Source of the DNA: Clostridium sp. 12(A)
Lineage (GTDB): Bacteria > Bacillota > Clostridia > Lachnospirales > Lachnospiraceae
Assembly (NCBI GenBank): GCA_000526575.1
Contig: JAGI01000002.1
Span: forward strand, 310,001-374,000
Direction of reading: 5' to 3'
Length of the DNA stretch: 64,000 bases
Shown: positions 1 through 9,655 of the stretch, piece after piece
Position numbering within the stretch: the first letter of the stretch is position 1
Layout: every line of letters starts with the position of its first letter
Program-made: the position numbers and the translations under genes
Notes under the pieces: generated by a model
Seen by the model: the letters and a program-made list of their open reading frames with translations, nothing else
The model's database searches: none
Told to the model about the DNA's origin: nothing

Positions 1-1594
1 ACTCAAAACCTTCTGAAAGAGAATTTACATTTGATATTACTTCTTCTTTAGATATAGCTAAAGATTTTTGACCTGAGTCGCCAACATCACCTTGTACAAT
101 ATTTAATTTTATTAATTGATCTATGACTTGATCAACTGATAAACCATACTTATCTGCGGCAGCTTTTAATTTATTAAATACATCATTATTTTCAGCATCA
201 TCCATAGCTAGTATATCTTCTTTAGATTTTCCTCGTAAAGATCCTACTATGGTCATGAGATTATCTTTATTAGAATTAAGGTCGTCTGCAAAATCATATA
301 TACCTGTGTCAGCCTGATTAAATACTTCATTCATAACACTGGCATATTTCTTCCAGTCGGAACTGGTTAAATCTATAGTATCTTTAACTTTATTAAGATC
401 ATCTCTTGCAGATAAAATCTTCTTTTCATCTCCAGAAGCAATGGCATCATTATATTTTTTAACAGCGCTTGTAGCATCACTATACCCTACCGATAATTTG
501 TCGCTCGTAGCTATTTGTGCCACCAATGCTTTATTATAAGTGTCTCCATAATCAGCAATTAAGTCTTTGGTTTGATTGAGAGACGAACTTGATATGCCAA
601 GAACAGATTTTATGATAGGATCTTTTTCACCATATTTTTCTTTTAAGCTGTCAACGTAGGTCATAAAATCATTGATTGCCTTATTAGCTTCAGTGGGGTC
701 AGCACTAAGTCTCAAAGAAAAGGTGCCAGTAGGTGCATATACATCGGGATTTTCTAAATTTAATTCATCCTTGTGTGATCTGGCATAGTCAAAGATTGCT
801 TTTCCTGAACCGGAGAACATACCAATATCCTGAGCCACCATGTAGGTTTTCTTTTTAGTCATTTTCTTTTGAGCTTTATCAATTGTATCTACATTCTCAT
901 TTAAATACTTTTGGGCAGCAATTTTATTTAGTTGCCTGATTGCCTCTGTTTGATCTTTATATGCATCTGTCACAAGATTAAGCCGACCATATTCGTCTCC
1001 ATATTTCTCATTGAGTTCTTGCTGAAGGGAGAGGAGATCACTCTTTATTTTATGTTGTTCTTCTTCTGACGTATTGGCATTTGTTAATTCATCATGTAAT
1101 TTTGAATATCTATTTGCATAATCATCTATAGAACTTGAAACTTCGCCATATGCTTGCGCTGCTTCGGCAGTTGCTTGTCGAGCTTCTTCAACAGATTGTT
1201 TATACTTACTCCATATACCAATACCAGCAGTTACGGCCATTCCAATTAGAAGTAACGGGTTTGCCATCATTGTAGCCCAGAGACCTTTTAATGCAGATGT
1301 AAAACCAGCGGTAGAGAAGCTTGCGCCCTTTTGAGCAGTAGACAATGATGATGTATTAATTGCAGCTTCAAGTTCTGCCTTACTTAAACCAGAAACTGTA
1401 GTTTTTACACCATTTGCATTTTTCTCGAATATTGTCCCAGATAGTATCAATTCTAACTGTGATTGTTTTAACTTTCCGCTAGACAATACGCATTTCTGCA
1501 TACTTAAATCCAATGAATTAAAATAACTCGCTATATTACTACCACTATTTAATTTGCCTAACACATTTGAAAGATTTCCGAGGTCTTTAAGTTG
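1..1594 (-). CDS. Tape measure protein, distal part (5' end cut, 3' end outside window)
   Basis: An uninterrupted reading frame covers the whole stretch and leaves the window at position 1. It is Ala/Ser/Lys-rich and helical, with a hydrophobic patch (MMANPLLLIGMAVTAGIGIW) followed by long coiled-coil-like sequence, as in phage tail tape measure proteins, which set tail length and sit in the tail lumen. There is no usable start: just upstream in frame are TAA stops and no ribosome site. The frame begins QLKDLGNLSNVLG and joins in frame to the tape-measure N-terminal half that ends at 13066 (NYG/QLKD). I read it as the second half of one gene split by an 11.5-kb insert. A separately translated protein starting at TTG 1597 is possible but unsupported. 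Confidence 0.75.
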
Positions 1595-1620
1595 CAATTA
1601 AATTAATTAGTAAGTATAAT
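1592..1620 (+). promoter_or_regulatory. Sigma-A promoter for the zinc-ribbon gene
   Basis: TTGCAA (1592-1597), 17-nt spacer, TATAAT (1615-1620), then 35 nt to the start codon. The -35 box lies exactly on the junction between tape-measure sequence and the insert. Confidence 0.75.
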
Positions 1621-1655
1621 ATATTCAATATAAAAAATTCTTGGAGGAGAAAAAT

Positions 1656-2057
1656 ATGGCGCTAATTGAATGTCCTGAATGTGGAAAGCAGGTTAGTGAT
1701 ACTGCAAACGCTTGTCCTAATTGTGGGTATGATATAAAGAGTTTTGTTGAGTATTGCCCACATTGTGAATTACTTGATAAAGAAAAGATACTAATGAGTT
1801 TTTCAAGAGATCAAAACGTATACACTTGCCCAAAGTGTAACAGAACAATGGGTGTTGCTTCTCCAGAAGCAGAAGCTAATTGGGCAGCACAGAGACAAAT
1901 GGAACAAAATCTTCCCAAATGTCCATATTGTAGTTCTACCAATTTGAAGAAAATTTCTGGTCTATCTAAAGCTGGTAGTGTAGCTTTGTGGGGTGTTTTT
2001 GCCATGGGTAAAGTAAGCAAGCAATGGCATTGTAATAGTTGTAAATCAGATTTTTAA
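1656..2057 (+). CDS. Double zinc-ribbon protein (accessory gene with own promoter)
   Basis: 133 aa. The N-terminus is a classic zinc-ribbon (CPECGKQV...CPNCGYD) followed by CPHC, CPKC, CPYC and CNSC pairs, so two or three zinc knuckles. A short hydrophobic stretch (SVALWGVFAMG) precedes the last knuckle. Start chosen at ATG 1656, 5 nt after GGAGGAGA; an in-frame start further upstream lacks such a site. It is the only plus-strand gene in the left 7 kb, has its own promoter and ends at a bidirectional terminator, so it behaves like a moron. Resembles zinc-ribbon proteins of unknown function; no enzymatic role can be assigned. Confidence 0.8.
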   Translation: MALIECPECGKQVSDTANACPNCGYDIKSFVEYCPHCELLDKEKILMSFSRDQNVYTCPKCNRTMGVASPEAEANWAAQRQMEQNLPKCPYCSSTNLKKISGLSKAGSVALWGVFAMGKVSKQWHCNSCKSDF

Positions 2058-2152
2058 TTTATATGATAATTCAATCTATCTGAAGTAAATTAACTTTGCT
2101 TAATTCATCTATTTCATTTTGTAGTTTATTTATATTTTTATCTAAAGTTAAG

Positions 2153-2199
2153 TTATAAAACAAAAAAGGCCTTATTTAAGACCTTTTTTTGTTTTATAA
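2153..2199. terminator. Bidirectional intrinsic terminator
   Basis: A near-perfect inverted repeat (TTATAAAACAAAAAAGG with CCTTTTTTTGTTTTATAA) around a 12-nt loop, with T-runs on both strands. It lies between the convergent zinc-ribbon gene (plus) and the cell-wall-binding gene (minus) and can serve both. Confidence 0.8.
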
Positions 2200-2203
2200 T
2201 ATT

Positions 2204-3097
2204 TTATTCGATTTCACTATTTAAATTATCAAATGTCTCCGATCTAACCATTTCTGAGCTTCCATCAGCGGACGACATACAATGATATGCTTGATTGTTA
2301 GTCATTAATATGAAGCTTATGATGGTTTTCTTATCATAGTATGTACTATTTCCTTCCACAGCAAAACTCAACATTTTTCTTTCGCCAGGACTGATAGTTA
2401 TGGAGTCTAAATTTATTACCGATGTTGATCCTGCTTCTACAAGTTTTAAATCGCGATTTAAATTACTATAATCATGATTATATAATTTGGCGAATTCACT
2501 GTATATAATTACATCATTGTCACTATTATTTTTATATTCCATTACTATGTATTTGGCATTGGGGTTAGTTTTGGTGTTCATGTATACCTTATACTTAGGT
2601 ATATTATTTGTCTTGTTAACCCTTGCTCCGTCATCACCATAATAAGCGCTGTCCTTAGCATAGCAATTACGTAGCATATATCCATCTGTACCTACCCAGT
2701 ACCATTTTCCATTGACTTTAAGATCTGTATTTTTCGGGTATGAGCCATCTGCATACTGATACCACCAACCATTTTCATCTTGTCTCCAGCCGTCAGAATT
2801 ATAAATAGAAGAGTACATATCATTATTTAAACTGTGTCCCATGATTGCTCCGTCGGAATCAGTTTGATACCCGTTAAATAACTGTGTATTAGGCAATAAG
2901 TATCCATCTTGGTTAGTGTAATATAATTTCCCTTCCTTTATGAAAAAACTACAAGTTGGGTACGTTCCATCGTTATATCTATACCATGTTCCAACATTAT
3001 CTGTTGCCCAAGCCCCCATATATACTGTTGCATAAGAAACTATTGTACAATTAAAAATAAATAACATAAAAATAAAGCTAGTTAGTATCTTTTTCAT
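2204..3097 (-). CDS. Secreted cell-wall-binding-repeat protein, paralog 1
   Basis: 297 aa. N-terminal signal peptide (MKKILTSFIFMLFIFNCTIV...) then glycine/tryptophan repeats of the choline-binding type (GWWYQYADGSYPK, KWYWVGTDGYM) over roughly residues 25-165. The C-terminal 130 residues have no recognised motif but include a beta-rich domain (KYIVMEYKNNSDNDVII) that also occurs in its neighbour. Such proteins attach to the bacterial surface. Sitting in the tail-fibre region yet carrying a signal peptide, it is more likely expressed in the lysogen (conversion factor) than a virion part. Ribosome site AGGAGTAAATTAC precedes the ATG. Confidence 0.7.
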   Translation of the reverse strand: MKKILTSFIFMLFIFNCTIVSYATVYMGAWATDNVGTWYRYNDGTYPTCSFFIKEGKLYYTNQDGYLLPNTQLFNGYQTDSDGAIMGHSLNNDMYSSIYNSDGWRQDENGWWYQYADGSYPKNTDLKVNGKWYWVGTDGYMLRNCYAKDSAYYGDDGARVNKTNNIPKYKVYMNTKTNPNAKYIVMEYKNNSDNDVIIYSEFAKLYNHDYSNLNRDLKLVEAGSTSVINLDSITISPGERKMLSFAVEGNSTYYDKKTIISFILMTNNQAYHCMSSADGSSEMVRSETFDNLNSEIE

Positions 3098-3151
3098 GTA
3101 ATTTACTCCTTTATCTCTTTCATTTAATAGGATCTACTCTCTGGCGTTCAA

Positions 3152-3838
3152 TTATTCCTCTATGTGAAAACGATACAATTTCTTAGCCGGGATTATCCGA
3201 TAGTATGAATTAACGAAAGAATCGCAGCTAACTGTGAAGTTTAAGGTTGTATTTTCATTGACGGAAAATTGCTGATATTTACCTACCATAAATATGAAGT
3301 CAGTACCTTGGCTGTTTGCTGGAACTATACCATAATCGCAAGGTGTAAAGGTATTCGTATCATACATGAGCAATTTTTTTATCATTCCGTCAGTGTTTAC
3401 TTCAACAACTGGATCTATAACAATATCCTCTTTCCCTTCATTTATAAATCTACACAGTATTAAATCACTAGTTTTTTCTTTTGATCCAGTGGCCCACACA
3501 ACACTAAAATTTAGACCAGGTGTATTATCTTCAAGTACTCGTCCATCTGCGTCAACTCTGTATCCCTCTGGAGTTGTCCAATTATAGGTTAAGCTACCAT
3601 CAGTGTATAAGTAATGCTTTATGCCATTAACCTCAATAAGTCCGGTTTGCATATATCCATTAGAATCGAAGTGATATTTTTCTTCGCCAATGGTTAACCA
3701 ATCGTTCTTAACATAACTACCATCATCATTCTGATACCACCAACCCACACCATCCTGTTTCCATTCTCCAGCAAATGATACAATCGTACTGCTTATAGCA
3801 ATAGTCGCTGACATTAGTAACACAAGTAACTTTCTCAT
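3152..3838 (-). CDS. Secreted cell-wall-binding-repeat protein, paralog 2
   Basis: 228 aa with a clear signal peptide (MRKLLVLLMSATIAISSTIVSFAG) and two or three aromatic cell-wall-binding repeats (GVGWWYQNDDGSYVKNDW, KYHFDSNGYMQTGL) up to about residue 100. The C-terminal half (NFSVVWATGSKEKTSDLILC) is like that of the downstream gene, so the two are diverged tandem copies. Strong site AGGAGGGATTTG before ATG. Probably exported and cell-wall bound; function beyond that unknown. Confidence 0.7.
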   Translation of the reverse strand: MRKLLVLLMSATIAISSTIVSFAGEWKQDGVGWWYQNDDGSYVKNDWLTIGEEKYHFDSNGYMQTGLIEVNGIKHYLYTDGSLTYNWTTPEGYRVDADGRVLEDNTPGLNFSVVWATGSKEKTSDLILCRFINEGKEDIVIDPVVEVNTDGMIKKLLMYDTNTFTPCDYGIVPANSQGTDFIFMVGKYQQFSVNENTTLNFTVSCDSFVNSYYRIIPAKKLYRFHIEE

Positions 3839-3927
3839 ACAAATCCCTCCTGTAAGCTGTTTTATGTATTATAACATGGAGAGAGTATTAATTCTATAAA
3901 AAGAGAAATTTAAGTATTGGATTTAAA

Positions 3928-4395
3928 CTATGATAACTCTAAACGCTCATATAATTCACATAAAGCTACTTGGACATTCGTGACTCGATCACTTACTTCG
4001 CTAATAGTGATAGGTTTTAAACCATCATTAGAAGGAAACTTTGAAATTAATTCATCAATTTCCATCTTTTTAGTATCATCTAACTCATAGTGATATTTGG
4101 TTTCATAAGTAATTTTATCTACTGGCTCTATATCGATATAATCAACCATTTCTGTGTTGAATTCACCAGTTTCAATTTCTGACTCATCTAAAATGGGAAT
4201 TTTAATTTCTCTTTGTTTTTTGACCTCTTCATTGACTGTTATTTTGTTCTCAATTACTTCTGATACAATCTTATATGCAGTGTAATAAATCTGTTCACCT
4301 TCTGGTAAATTTTCCATTGGGATCGAATTATCAAGATCACCAACTAAACAATAATTACCTGTTAAATAATTATTGCTATCTATCTGAACTTTCAT
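3928..4395 (-). CDS. Tail-fibre-associated protein (possible fibre assembly or baseplate protein)
   Basis: 155 aa, acidic, no signal peptide. It follows the collar-domain fibre gene by 12 nt with AGGAGGATTTTAAC before its ATG. Begins MKVQIDSNNYLTGNY, a short beta segment common in small phage proteins placed after fibres, and ends in an alpha-helical segment (VTNVQVALCELYERL). Position suggests a fibre chaperone or a XkdW-like baseplate protein; this is context only. Confidence 0.45.
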   Translation of the reverse strand: MKVQIDSNNYLTGNYCLVGDLDNSIPMENLPEGEQIYYTAYKIVSEVIENKITVNEEVKKQREIKIPILDESEIETGEFNTEMVDYIDIEPVDKITYETKYHYELDDTKKMEIDELISKFPSNDGLKPITISEVSDRVTNVQVALCELYERLELS

Positions 4396-4407
4396 GTTAA
4401 AATCCTC

Positions 4408-5991
4408 CTATGATTGATACGTTTTATATTTGATACCTACGACTTTTGTTATATGAGATTGGGTTTGACTGATAGAGAGACTGGTATGTGTTGAGGTAAC
4501 AGGAAGAATGTTAGTATAAGCAGGAGAAGTCTGATACCCAAAAAGACATGATATATAAGTATTAGTTGGCTTTAAATCTATAAGTGGTATTATCTCATCT
4601 TTAGAAATTTCCTTATAATCATAATGTTTTGCCGATACATTATTTATACTATAAAAATAAACTCCCAACTTATCATAATTGTTTATAGAATCTAATAAAT
4701 TAATTGTATTAGAAACTGCCGTAGTACCATCTGTTCCTATATTGCCTTCAAATAATACTGTTTCTTCTATTAAGCCTTGAATAGACATGAAATATGTAGG
4801 TTCATACTTTATACAAAATAAAACAGCAGTATTCGTGGGTCTGGAGGTGTATACTGTTGGTTGATTTATAAACCCGCTAGTGGTTATCCATCTGTTTGAT
4901 CCGCCTATTTGGGAAATATATATACCTTTAGAGCTGTTAATTGTATTATCAATATTACTAGGTGCAGCTCCTCCTGTAGTTAAATTTGATCCAATCCAAA
5001 AATCATTAAGATTGGCATTTGTTGAAGTATAAAGATAAGGATATATTGTACCACTTTGATGTACACCGATCTCCTCAGATAATTTTTCTACTTTATCTCC
5101 ATGGTAGCCCCGTATAAACTCATTTCTCAAATCTGGCAAAGCAAAGGTCGCGGTTCCATCTCCGCCAAAGAAGTTAAAAGTGCCAAACTGATCCTTTATA
5201 TATTGAGATAGGTGTGGATAGTCTGTAATATTGTGAACAGAACCATCGCAAACGAGATAGTGGCTCGGTGCTGTCTTACCCATTACAGATATAATATTAC
5301 CAACTGGGGTATCCTCAATGCCTTGGGTAGTGTTAATATAATTTACTGGGTCGATAGTAACGCTTTCTATGTTTATTCCTTTAATAGAAGTTATGGATAC
5401 CTTGTCTACCTGTGAGATACTAAAAGGATTATTGACCCCGTCTATATGTATTACAGTAGGAGACTTAAACCACGCTCTTATACTCATATGTGCTCCACCC
5501 CAAGAGTTAGTAACACTTGTTGTAACGTTATCCATTAAAAAAAGAACTGACCCATCTGACGGAGAATATGTATTTGTATTATTGTAAACTATTTCAGTAA
5601 CATTGAGCATATTTAATTCTGACTTAAATTTATAAGTGGAATCTACAGCAAATTGAACACTAATTATATTATAGTTTTCTATGCTTTCTTTTAATGGAAT
5701 ATCTATATTAATTGATGTAAAGACAGGAGAACCGTTATTTGCTGGAATTGTAACAGGAAAAGTAAATGTAGAACTCAATAATTCCTTGATTCCTCTCGTA
5801 TTTACAGTTTTCTGTGCTATACTTATATCATCCATAGTTTTTACTGCATCTTGTAATCCAGTAATAGCTGATATTGGATGTGAATCCTCAGCATCTCTTC
5901 CAGGAATAGAATTATGAGTACCTGCTATAGTTTTAACAAATTTTTTAACACTATCAACTGTAACACCTAAATTTGTTTTATTGATTCCTAT
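4408..5991 (-). CDS. Tail fibre with phage tail-collar domain, AUA start
   Basis: 527 aa if translation starts at AUA 5991-5989. From there it reads IGINKTNLGVTVDSVKKF, matching the N-terminus MGISKTNLGISIESIKSF of the paralog starting at 10184, and an excellent site AAGGAGGTGA lies upstream. The first ATG (5835) has no ribosome site and would drop the conserved N-terminus. The middle part has the collar signature (PVGNIISVMGKTAPSHYLVCDG...TFNFFGGDG...ALPDLRNEFIRGYHGD), found in receptor-binding fibres of many phages; the C-terminal third (about residues 400-527) is the variable tip. The ATG-to-ATA change may reduce expression. Belongs to a three-member fibre family in this window. Confidence 0.8.
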   Translation of the reverse strand: MGINKTNLGVTVDSVKKFVKTIAGTHNSIPGRDAEDSHPISAITGLQDAVKTMDDISIAQKTVNTRGIKELLSSTFTFPVTIPANNGSPVFTSINIDIPLKESIENYNIISVQFAVDSTYKFKSELNMLNVTEIVYNNTNTYSPSDGSVLFLMDNVTTSVTNSWGGAHMSIRAWFKSPTVIHIDGVNNPFSISQVDKVSITSIKGINIESVTIDPVNYINTTQGIEDTPVGNIISVMGKTAPSHYLVCDGSVHNITDYPHLSQYIKDQFGTFNFFGGDGTATFALPDLRNEFIRGYHGDKVEKLSEEIGVHQSGTIYPYLYTSTNANLNDFWIGSNLTTGGAAPSNIDNTINSSKGIYISQIGGSNRWITTSGFINQPTVYTSRPTNTAVLFCIKYEPTYFMSIQGLIEETVLFEGNIGTDGTTAVSNTINLLDSINNYDKLGVYFYSINNVSAKHYDYKEISKDEIIPLIDLKPTNTYISCLFGYQTSPAYTNILPVTSTHTSLSISQTQSHITKVVGIKYKTYQS

Positions 5992-7065
5992 TTAACTCAC
6001 CTCCTTAGTTTTGAAAAGTTTTATATTTAATACCTGTTATTTTAGTTACATATGATTGATACATTAAGAAATTTAAGTTTGAATAACTAGAAGTTTTTTC
6101 TATATCCGCAAAACTGATATGCGGACTTTGCCCCCAGTTAAGAGTTAGATGGGTATCAGGTTGCAATGATTCTATTAAATCTTTAAATCTTTTTGATGGA
6201 AAAGAATTATAATCAAGTCTTACTGCCGTACCTATAGAAGCTTGATAATAAAAACCTATTTCATCATATTCCAAAACAGAAGTGGTTAAACTTATAGACC
6301 GCGATACTTGAGTTGTACCGTTTGTTCCCACAAGTCCCTCCCATAGAATAGTATCTTCTATAAGACCTTGTATAGACATAAAATATGTAGGTTCGTATTT
6401 AATACAATACAATACCGCTATGTTGGTTGGCCTGGCTGTGTATTTACCAATTCCGGTTGAAGACCAATTCTGAGCTGAGGAGTTTACAAGCCACCCTGTA
6501 TTATTTGTTCCTTGTATTATCGAATCCATATTGCTTGGAAATTGATCTGCGGAATTATAATTTGAGGTAAAAGCGACTTTAGAGTTACCTGTATATAAAA
6601 AAATATTTTCAGTAGGATTTTGATGAATGCCAATCTCACCAGATAATTTCTCAGTTTTACTTGCATGATATCCACGTAAAAACTCATTTCTTAAATCAGG
6701 TACTGCAAAGGTAGAAGTACCGTCACCACCAAAGTAATTAAAGCTTCCAAATTCAATTTTAATATGTTGAGCTAAAAATGGATAATCTGTTATATTATAA
6801 ATAGCCCCATCACATGTGAGATAGTGAGATGGAGGGGTCGTACCCATATATGAAAGTATATGTCCTACAGGTGCATCTTCTATGCCCTTATCGGAATTTA
6901 CGTATTCAACTGGATCTACTATTGTTTTTTCCATTTCTAATATATTCAGATATGATGTATTTTGAAGTTTTGCTCCTGTTTGAGTTCCTCCTATAACTGT
7001 TACTTTTATACCAACTTTAATATCTGTTTTTGGTGTAATAACGCAAAAAGATGGTAATATTGCTT

Positions 7066-7073
7066 GATTTATA
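7066..7073 (+). repeat. Target-site duplication of IS66 copy A (left)
   Basis: GATTTATA directly before the left end and again at 9713-9720 directly after the right end: an 8-bp duplication, the length expected for the IS66 family. Confidence 0.9.
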
Positions 7074-7252
7074 GTAAGCGCAACATAATCTACCGTCGTG
7101 CTAATTGACTTTTTTTGCTGTAAAATAAGGACAGTTGGAGTAATTCACTCTAAGTTCTGTTCTTGAACAACAAAGGTTGTAGCATTTCACTGCTATTTTA
7201 CTTCAAACTTTTGTATCATTTTACTCCATATTTTCTTGGAGGATTTTAAAAT

Positions 7253-7618
7253 ATGACAAAAGCTCAAAAAGATGAATACTGGATGGATTGCATCCAGCAG
7301 TGCCGCGTAAGCGGCTTATCTGATTACGCCTGGTGCAGTCAGAATGGTATACCTACCAGCTCTTTTTATTACAATATAAAGCGGCTGAGGAAGAAAGCCT
7401 CTATGATTCCTGACTCTGTTCCAAAAGTTCTAGAGAAAACAGAAGTTGTACCAATTCACTACAACGAACTGCAAGAAACAAAAGCAGTTCTTCCTAAAAA
7501 ACAAACGGATCGGATTGCAATCCATCTGGAATACAATGGCTTTGTTTTGGCTATCAGTAACAATGCAGATGCCGCCATTATTACAGCAACATTAAATGCG
7601 TTGCGACAACTGTGCTAG
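7253..7618 (+). CDS. tnpA: IS66 accessory protein TnpA
   Basis: 121 aa. Begins MTKAQKDEYWMDCIQQCRVSGLSDYAWCSQNGIPTSS... style helix-turn-helix typical of IS66 TnpA (WxxxIxxCRxSGLSxxxWCxxNGI). Preceded by TTGGAGGATTTTAAAAT. Its stop overlaps the tnpB start. TnpA is one of the accessory proteins needed for efficient transposition in this family. Confidence 0.9.
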   Translation: MTKAQKDEYWMDCIQQCRVSGLSDYAWCSQNGIPTSSFYYNIKRLRKKASMIPDSVPKVLEKTEVVPIHYNELQETKAVLPKKQTDRIAIHLEYNGFVLAISNNADAAIITATLNALRQLC

Positions 7619-7965
7619 GTGATCTCTCCGGCGTGGCAAAGATATTTCTTGTGGCCGGCTACACCGATATGAGGCGTAGCATAGACGGTCTTATGGCAAT
7701 TGTCCGGGATACCTATGAGTTAGATCCTTTCAGTAATTCCCTTTTTCTTTTCTGCGGAAAAAGATGCGACAGACTGAAGGCACTGCATTTTGACAAAGAT
7801 GGTTTTGTGTTACTTTATAAACGGTTAGATTCCGGCCGTTTCCAGTGGCCACGTAATTCAGAAGATGTTAGAAATTTGACCAGACAGGAATTCCGTTGGC
7901 TTATGGAAGGTCTTTCTATTGAGCAGCCAAAGGCAATTAAACCCGTTGCCAAAAAGCCCTTTTAA
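7612..7965 (+). CDS. tnpB: IS66 accessory protein TnpB (Orf2)
   Basis: 117 aa, GTG start overlapping the tnpA stop by 7 nt, which suggests translational coupling. Signature of IS66 Orf2: VAGYTDMRRSIDGLMAIV, then LFLFCGKRCDRLKALHFDKDGFVLLYKRLD and FRWLMEGLSI. Not related to the RNA-guided TnpB nucleases of IS200/IS605. Complete length for the family. Confidence 0.92.
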   Translation: MLGDLSGVAKIFLVAGYTDMRRSIDGLMAIVRDTYELDPFSNSLFLFCGKRCDRLKALHFDKDGFVLLYKRLDSGRFQWPRNSEDVRNLTRQEFRWLMEGLSIEQPKAIKPVAKKPF

Positions 7966-8053
7966 GCATCTGATAAAGTACACGCAGAACCGCTTATTTA
8001 CTGGCTTTGCGGTCTCCTTTGTGGTATAATAAGTATATCATTCAAGGAGGTAC

Positions 8054-9655
8054 ATGGTCATGAAAAAGTCTGTTGAAACCGAAGATCTTAACATGAATCT
8101 GCTGGTCAGTAATCTGCTCAAACAGCTGGAAGCAAAAGATCATCAGATGGAACAATTAAACCAGACCATTGCAAACCTCACGGAAACAATTAATGAACTG
8201 AAACGAAAAATCTTTGGTATTTCCAGTGAGAAATCATCGAACTTACCTTACATTGACGGACAACTCAGCTTGTTCGATCAGTTGGGAATTGATGAACACG
8301 TTCACGAACCGGAAATGATCAATGTGACAGCGCATGAGAAGAAAAAATCCCGTGCTACGCATGATGAACTTACAAAAAATGTACCGATAAGGACCATTGA
8401 GCTTTTACTGGAAGGTGATTCTCGTAACTGCCCTTACTGTAATACTAAAATGGAAGATATCGGCTCCAAAGTTGTTCGTGAAGAGATTCATATCACTCCA
8501 GCAAAAGTGGAACGTGTCCAATACGTACAGCATAGCTATGCATGTCCACAGTGCCGTGAAGATGGTGATTCAACCATTGAGAAGGCACCTGTGCCAAAGC
8601 CACTCATCAATCACAGTATGGCTTCTGCTACAGCGGTCTCTTACATCATGTATCAGAAGTGTACGAACTATCTTCCGTTTTATCGTCAGGAGCAGGATTG
8701 GGCACAGCTGGGAGTCAAGCTGAATCGTGGAACCATTGCCAGCTGGTTCAATACATGCGCAGAAGAATATCTGGAACCCGTTTATGAGAGATATCATGAG
8801 TATCTTCTTAGGCAGTCCGTCATTCATGTAGACGAGACGACATGCCAGGTTTTGAATGAAGATGGCAAGACTCCAGAATCAAAGTCTTACATATGGTTGT
8901 ACACCAGCGGTGCATTTGAAGAGCACCGGATTGTGCTTTACGAGTATCAACCATCAAGGGGCGGCTATCATGCAGCAAAGTTCCTTGCTGATTATCACGG
9001 GTTTGTCCATACGGACGGCTTCAGCGGATACAACCGTTTGAGTGACATTACCCGATGCGGGTGCTGGGCACATCTTCGAAGATATATGTTCGAAGCGATT
9101 CCCAAGAAGAAGGGATCATGCTCCGAAAAATCTGAAGCCTACACAGGCTATTCCTACTGCAACCAACTCTTTCAGATAGAGAAAGAACTGAAAGACTTAG
9201 AACCAGAAGAGCGACAGAAAAAGCGTCTTGAACTGGAGCGACCTGTACTGGATGCATTCTGGAAGTGGGTGAATGGGATAAATGCCCTTGGCGGATCAAA
9301 GCTTGCCAAGGCAATTAACTATGCCCAAAACCAAAAATCGTATATGGAGAATTACCTCCTTGATGGAAGATGCTCCATTAGTAATAACGCAGCTGAAAGA
9401 GCCGTGAAATCATATGTTATGGGAAGAAAAAACTTCCTCTTTCATGACACTGTAAAAGGTGCCAAAGCAAGTGCAATTGTTTACACGCTTGCAGAAACAG
9501 CCAAAGCAAATGGATTAAACATCCGTCTTTATCTGGAAACAGTTATGACTAAGATGCTGGACTACAAAAATGAGCCCGATAGTATCCTGGAAGAACTGAT
9601 GCCTTGGTCAGAAGCAATGCAAAAATCCTGTGGCTTGAATAAAGGTACTATTTGA
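8054..9655 (+). CDS. tnpC: IS66 transposase TnpC
   Basis: 533 aa. N-terminal leucine-zipper-like coiled coil (about 15-55), zinc-finger (CPYC...CPQC, about 122-165), then the DDE domain: HVDETTCQVL (D about 263), HTDGFSGYN (D about 323), and near the C-terminus the conserved SNNAAERAVKSYVMGRKNFLF with the catalytic E. Preceded by AAGGAGGTACATGGTC; the second ATG, 2 codons in, may be the true start. Frame identical to the copy at the right end of the window. Cuts and joins the element ends. Confidence 0.95.
   Translation: MVMKKSVETEDLNMNLLVSNLLKQLEAKDHQMEQLNQTIANLTETINELKRKIFGISSEKSSNLPYIDGQLSLFDQLGIDEHVHEPEMINVTAHEKKKSRATHDELTKNVPIRTIELLLEGDSRNCPYCNTKMEDIGSKVVREEIHITPAKVERVQYVQHSYACPQCREDGDSTIEKAPVPKPLINHSMASATAVSYIMYQKCTNYLPFYRQEQDWAQLGVKLNRGTIASWFNTCAEEYLEPVYERYHEYLLRQSVIHVDETTCQVLNEDGKTPESKSYIWLYTSGAFEEHRIVLYEYQPSRGGYHAAKFLADYHGFVHTDGFSGYNRLSDITRCGCWAHLRRYMFEAIPKKKGSCSEKSEAYTGYSYCNQLFQIEKELKDLEPEERQKKRLELERPVLDAFWKWVNGINALGGSKLAKAINYAQNQKSYMENYLLDGRCSISNNAAERAVKSYVMGRKNFLFHDTVKGAKASAIVYTLAETAKANGLNIRLYLETVMTKMLDYKNEPDSILEELMPWSEAMQKSCGLNKGTI

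Noticed and set aside
3269-5917. Plus-strand frames opposite the fibre and wall-binding genes
   Set aside because: Antisense shadows without ribosome sites.
8397-9314. Additional frames inside the IS66 transposase gene (both strands, both copies)
   Set aside because: Shadows of tnpC; no ribosome sites and no recognisable proteins.
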